The position numbers and the translations under genes were made by a program. A stretch of 64,000 nt of DNA from Halobacteriales archaeon YIM A00010 (GTDB taxonomy: Archaea; Halobacteriota; Halobacteria; Halobacteriales; Haloarculaceae), in NCBI GenBank assembly GCA_025041175.1, contig JAKCFJ010000002.1, positions 806,001-870,000 on the forward strand. Reading direction: 5' to 3'. Below, piece by piece: positions 61,113 to 64,000 of the stretch. The notes under the pieces were generated by a model, which was not told the DNA's origin, made no database searches, and saw nothing but the letters and a program-made list of their open reading frames with translations. Position 1 is the first letter of the stretch. Each line of letters begins with the position of its first letter.

Positions 61113-62108
61113 TCAGTAGGTTTCTCCGGTTTCGATCGGACCGCTGAACGCCGAATAGAGCACCACGAAATACGCGAGGACAATCGGGAGCAAAACACCC
61201 GCCATGATCGACATGAGTGTGAGTGGAAGTGTAGACACGACGGTCTCTCGGACGGTAAGCCCCGCTGCTCGGTCGATGAATGGGAACATGAGCCACCCAA
61301 TAAGTCCGACAAACACGAACACGAGCGCAGCCGCCGCTCCGAGCACCACGTAGTATCGACGCCTGCGGAGGGCGACGATGTAGCCGGCAGTGAAAACGCC
61401 AGTCGCGAGAACGAGTGCACTGACGAGGGGCGACTGGAACGACGCGCGCAGGCTCGGTTCTGCCGCGTATACAGTCCCCAACGTGAGAACCGTGAGTCCG
61501 AGATAGCTCGCGGCAGCTCGAACGCCGTACACCCTCGCGTCGTCTCGAAGCGATCCGCGCGTTTTCAGACCGAGGAATGCCACGCCGTCGACCACAGTTA
61601 GCAGGAGGACGGTGACGCCCCCAAAGATGCTAGCGGGGGTAACGAGTCCAGTCACTCCGAGCAGCCAGTTCATCACGAACACCCCCAGCAAGAACGGCGT
61701 CATCGTGCTCCCGATGACGAACGAGTAGCCCCAGAACCGCCGCCATCGATCGTCCGCTCGCTCCTCGTACATCTCGGGTGCGAGTCCTCGAAGCCCCAGG
61801 GCGGCGAGAATCGCGAACAGCAGCAGATAGTGTCGGCTGAACAGGTTCGCGTATGCGGACGGAAAGGATGCGAACAGCGCGCCCCCAAACACGACGAGCC
61901 AGACCTCATTACCGTCCCAGAACGGACCGATAGCGGCGAGTAGTTGCTCTTTCTCGTTGTCGTCGCGCGTTGCAAACAGGACGCCAACGCCAAAGTCAAA
62001 GCCATCCAGAAAGAGGAACATCCCGAAGAGAAAGAACAGAAGCGCAAACCAGAGCTCTGCGAGCGGTAGCCTGAGCGGCTGGCCGACTAGTGATACGACG
62101 TCAGTCAT
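61113..62108 (-). CDS. cydB: Cytochrome bd oxidase subunit II
   Basis: The 331-residue membrane protein has about eight helices and the CydB marks: LPLAELWFALLFFLFGMFLF followed by LDGFDFGVGVLF, then IGPFWDGNEVWLVVFGGALF and ASFPSAYANLFSRHYLLLF. It pairs with CydA in the quinol-oxidising, oxygen-reducing bd oxidase, which has high oxygen affinity and resists cyanide or peroxide stress. It overlaps cydA by 8 bp. Low-oxygen respiration fits a floating or brine-dwelling cell. Confidence 0.93.
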   Translation of the reverse strand: MTDVVSLVGQPLRLPLAELWFALLFFLFGMFLFLDGFDFGVGVLFATRDDNEKEQLLAAIGPFWDGNEVWLVVFGGALFASFPSAYANLFSRHYLLLFAILAALGLRGLAPEMYEERADDRWRRFWGYSFVIGSTMTPFLLGVFVMNWLLGVTGLVTPASIFGGVTVLLLTVVDGVAFLGLKTRGSLRDDARVYGVRAAASYLGLTVLTLGTVYAAEPSLRASFQSPLVSALVLATGVFTAGYIVALRRRRYYVVLGAAAALVFVFVGLIGWLMFPFIDRAAGLTVRETVVSTLPLTLMSIMAGVLLPIVLAYFVVLYSAFSGPIETGETY

Positions 62109-63525
62109 TCGTGGTCACCTCAGATTCCGGTGGCGGTGATCGGGGCTGATCGGCGAGGTCGTCGTGGGGCGGCGGTCCCTCCCTGATAATCCGACTGACG
62201 ACGTAGGTGTACAGTCCGAGCAACAACGCGTACCCGGTGGCGAACCCGAGAAGGGTGACGGTCGCTTCGGTGGCTGTCAATCCGGGTGAAACGCTGGCTG
62301 AAGTCTTCATGACGCCTTGGATGACCCAGGGCTGGCGCCCGACTTCTGTAACGATCCACCCCACCTCGACGGCAACGAAGCCCAGCAGTGACGATAGCAT
62401 TAGAGCCTTGTGGAGGAGATCGTCCTCGAACAGTTCGCCGCGCCACCAGCGATACGCACCCCACAGTGCGAGCAGAACGAACCAAAAGCCGAGCGCGACC
62501 ATGATCCGGAACGCCCAGAACACGATCGCTACCGGGGGTGCTTGCGTCGAGAACGACGCAAGTCCGCGTATCGTCGCCTGTGGGTCCCCACCGCTCGCAA
62601 GCCACGAGGCACCGCCCGGGATGCCGACGCCGAAGAGACTCTCGGTTCGGGGGTTCAGTAGATCAGCAACGTTCGTGGGGAACGCGACGATGTACTCCGG
62701 AACGGACGAGTCGGTCTCCCAGACGGCCTCCATTGCGGCGAACTTCTGCGGTTGGGTCTCCGAAACGTGGCGAGCGTACGCGTCGCCCTGGATCACCTGC
62801 AACGGCGCCGTGATGAGAAGCGCCACGAGCGCGATCTTGAGCGTCGTTTCCCAGAAGCCGATGTGTTGGATCGAGTAGCCCCAGACGTGGTGCCGGAAGA
62901 CGTAGTAAGCGGCGACACCAGCCATGAACAAGGCGACCGCCTCGACTGCAGCATTCTGCATGTGGACGAACATGTATGGAAATCTTGGATTGAGGTAGGC
63001 CGCGAGTGGATCGGTGAGTTTCACGACGCGGTGGCCGTTCTCGACAACGATCTCGAAGCCACGCGGGGTCTGCATCCACGAGTTCGCGATGAGAATCCAA
63101 ACGGCTGAGAGCCACGTTCCAAGCCCGACAGCGATACTCGATAAGAAGTAGAGACGGTCAGACACGCGGTCACGGCCGTAGACGAAAATGCCGAGGAACG
63201 TCGCTTCGAGCATGAACGCCATCATTCCTTCGAGGGCGAGTGGTCCACCGAACAGTTCGCCAGCAGTCGTCGAGAACGCCGCGAAGTTGGTTCCGAACTC
63301 GAATTCGAGAACGAGCCCCGTTACTGTGCCGACCACGAAGCTCACCGCGAAGATGCGCGTCCAGAACCGGCGGAGCTGCTCATAAATCGCCTCACCCGTA
63401 CGAACCTCTTTCCACGTGAAGTAGACGAGGAACGGGGCGAGACCCATACTCATCACGGGAAAGATGATGTGAACGATCGTGGTGAGCGCAAACTGAAGCC
63501 GGCTGGCGGTGACGGGATCAACCAT
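62101..63525 (-). CDS. cydA: Cytochrome bd oxidase subunit I
   Basis: From ATG 63525 this is 474 residues. Marks are the first helix with a haem-ligand His (SRLQFALTTIVHIIFPVMSM), FAAFSTTAGELFGGPLALEG (MMAFMLEATFLG next), and the conserved GRQPW stretch in VEVGWIVTEVGRQPWVIQGV. It lacks the long Q-loop of E. coli CydA, so it is the short, CIO-like form. It holds the haems and the quinol site. A cydX-like peptide or the cydDC exporter is not seen. I rejected the start at 63579. Confidence 0.93.
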   Translation of the reverse strand: MVDPVTASRLQFALTTIVHIIFPVMSMGLAPFLVYFTWKEVRTGEAIYEQLRRFWTRIFAVSFVVGTVTGLVLEFEFGTNFAAFSTTAGELFGGPLALEGMMAFMLEATFLGIFVYGRDRVSDRLYFLSSIAVGLGTWLSAVWILIANSWMQTPRGFEIVVENGHRVVKLTDPLAAYLNPRFPYMFVHMQNAAVEAVALFMAGVAAYYVFRHHVWGYSIQHIGFWETTLKIALVALLITAPLQVIQGDAYARHVSETQPQKFAAMEAVWETDSSVPEYIVAFPTNVADLLNPRTESLFGVGIPGGASWLASGGDPQATIRGLASFSTQAPPVAIVFWAFRIMVALGFWFVLLALWGAYRWWRGELFEDDLLHKALMLSSLLGFVAVEVGWIVTEVGRQPWVIQGVMKTSASVSPGLTATEATVTLLGFATGYALLLGLYTYVVSRIIREGPPPHDDLADQPRSPPPESEVTTND

Positions 63526-63778
63526 CGAAACCACCGCCTTGTCGGCTGTCTTCCACGAGGTGCGGGCGACCGGAACCATGTCGGTTTGCCATCAGTGGCG
63601 CTATGCTGGGTGCCCAGGTCAATCGACGGTGGATTCCTATCGAGAGAGAATCCGCCCAAGTGGTCCATCAATGGGATGCGTAGTTCTGCGGAGCTGGTTT
63701 GTTCCCGGATCGTTTTCACACCCCGCTGTTCGAGCCGTAATCGGGTAGCATATCCCGGGTAACTTCCAACATCGGATA

Positions 63779-64000
63779 ATGGTGAGCGATTCAGTGTCAT
63801 CCGAGGACGCTCCCTCGTTGCAGGATGTCCTCGATGCGCTGGATGATCCCGACTGTCGGAAGATCCTCCGTGAAACAACTGAACCCATGACTGCGAACGA
63901 ACTCATCGATGCCTGTGACATCCCCAAATCGACAGTGTATCGCAAACTGGAACTCCTCGCCCGAGCCTCGCTCGTCCACGAACGGGACACGATCAATCCC
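63779..64000 (+). CDS. Winged-helix (ArsR-like) regulator, 3' end outside window
   Basis: A frame opens at ATG 63779 and runs off the right edge after 74 codons. The peptide reads PSLQDVLDALDDPDCRKILR, then ETTEPMTANELIDACDIPKS and TVYRKLELLARASLVHERDT. That is a standard haloarchaeal ArsR/HTH_20-type winged helix, with a DNA-reading helix at KSTVYRKLELL. It diverges from cydAB by about 250 bp and could control it. Confidence 0.8.
   Translation, partial: MVSDSVSSEDAPSLQDVLDALDDPDCRKILRETTEPMTANELIDACDIPKSTVYRKLELLARASLVHERDTINP

Noticed and set aside
1-64000. tRNA, rRNA or replication origin genes
   Set aside because: No stretch showed tRNA arm patterns, rRNA core sequence, orc1/cdc6 or repH genes.

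Overview
The window is from a haloarchaeon (class Halobacteria). The predicted proteins are strongly acidic. Secreted proteins carry twin-arginine (Tat) signals. There are TFB, Bat/HTH_10, TrmB and archaeal PadR/IclR regulators, a gas-vesicle (gvp) cluster and haloarchaeal-type IS5, IS6 and ISH8-like transposase remnants. The genus cannot be fixed from this sequence. The many IS fragments, solo TnpB-element ends and broken genes suggest an accessory region or megaplasmid, which is inference. I found no rRNA, tRNA or CRISPR array.

Layout. 1-3.4 kb: partial GcvT/DmdA-like enzyme, a Bat-type regulator flanked by two 97-bp MITE-like repeats, and an IS5 remnant. 3.4-7.5 kb: thioredoxin, an MsbA-like ABC exporter, and an IS6 element beside a truncated Bat regulator. 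7.7-16.1 kb: gas-vesicle island. One arm reads leftward (gvpA, gvpO, a second gvpO, a degenerate gvpH-like gene, a long acidic protein). The other reads rightward (gvpF-G-H-J-small ORF-K-L-M), and a short acidic gene lies at the right edge. 16.4-22.3 kb: PadR regulator, a gene-poor 2-kb stretch of remnants, a D-2-hydroxyacid dehydrogenase, a GNAT gene broken by one stop codon, and a TFB/winged-helix pair. 22.8-36.9 kb: MutS-family ATPase, peroxiredoxin/NTF2-like pair, frameshifted alpha/beta hydrolase, TnpB-element ends, Ogt, a two-gene drug-export-type ABC system, MFS pseudogene, and a TetR-MATE operon. 37.1-59.8 kb: polysaccharide and deoxysugar island. 59.9-64 kb: LSm-like protein, cupin, cytochrome bd oxidase (cydAB) and the start of a winged-helix gene.

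How the genes work together. The gvp island holds exactly the eight genes known to be the minimal set for gas vesicles in Halobacterium (A, O, F, G, J, K, L, M). It lacks gvpC, N, D, E and I, but has extra acidic proteins that share short modules with each other. The carbohydrate island combines secreted Tat enzymes (two pectate-lyase-like beta-helix proteins, a GH81 beta-1,3-glucanase and a GH95 alpha-L-fucosidase-like enzyme) with an Rbs-type sugar importer. It also has an SDR, a COG3618-type amidohydrolase, a Gfo/Idh/MocA dehydrogenase and an enolase-superfamily dehydratase. That is the enzyme set expected for oxidative, non-phosphorylating breakdown of a released deoxysugar such as L-fucose. 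TrmB and IclR regulators sit within it.

A second theme is small DNA structure. Families of short hairpins, mostly with 3-nt loops and differing stems, recur at several places, twice as ordered arrays of four. MITE-like elements with similar ATAC(T/C)GTCGG ends occur three times.
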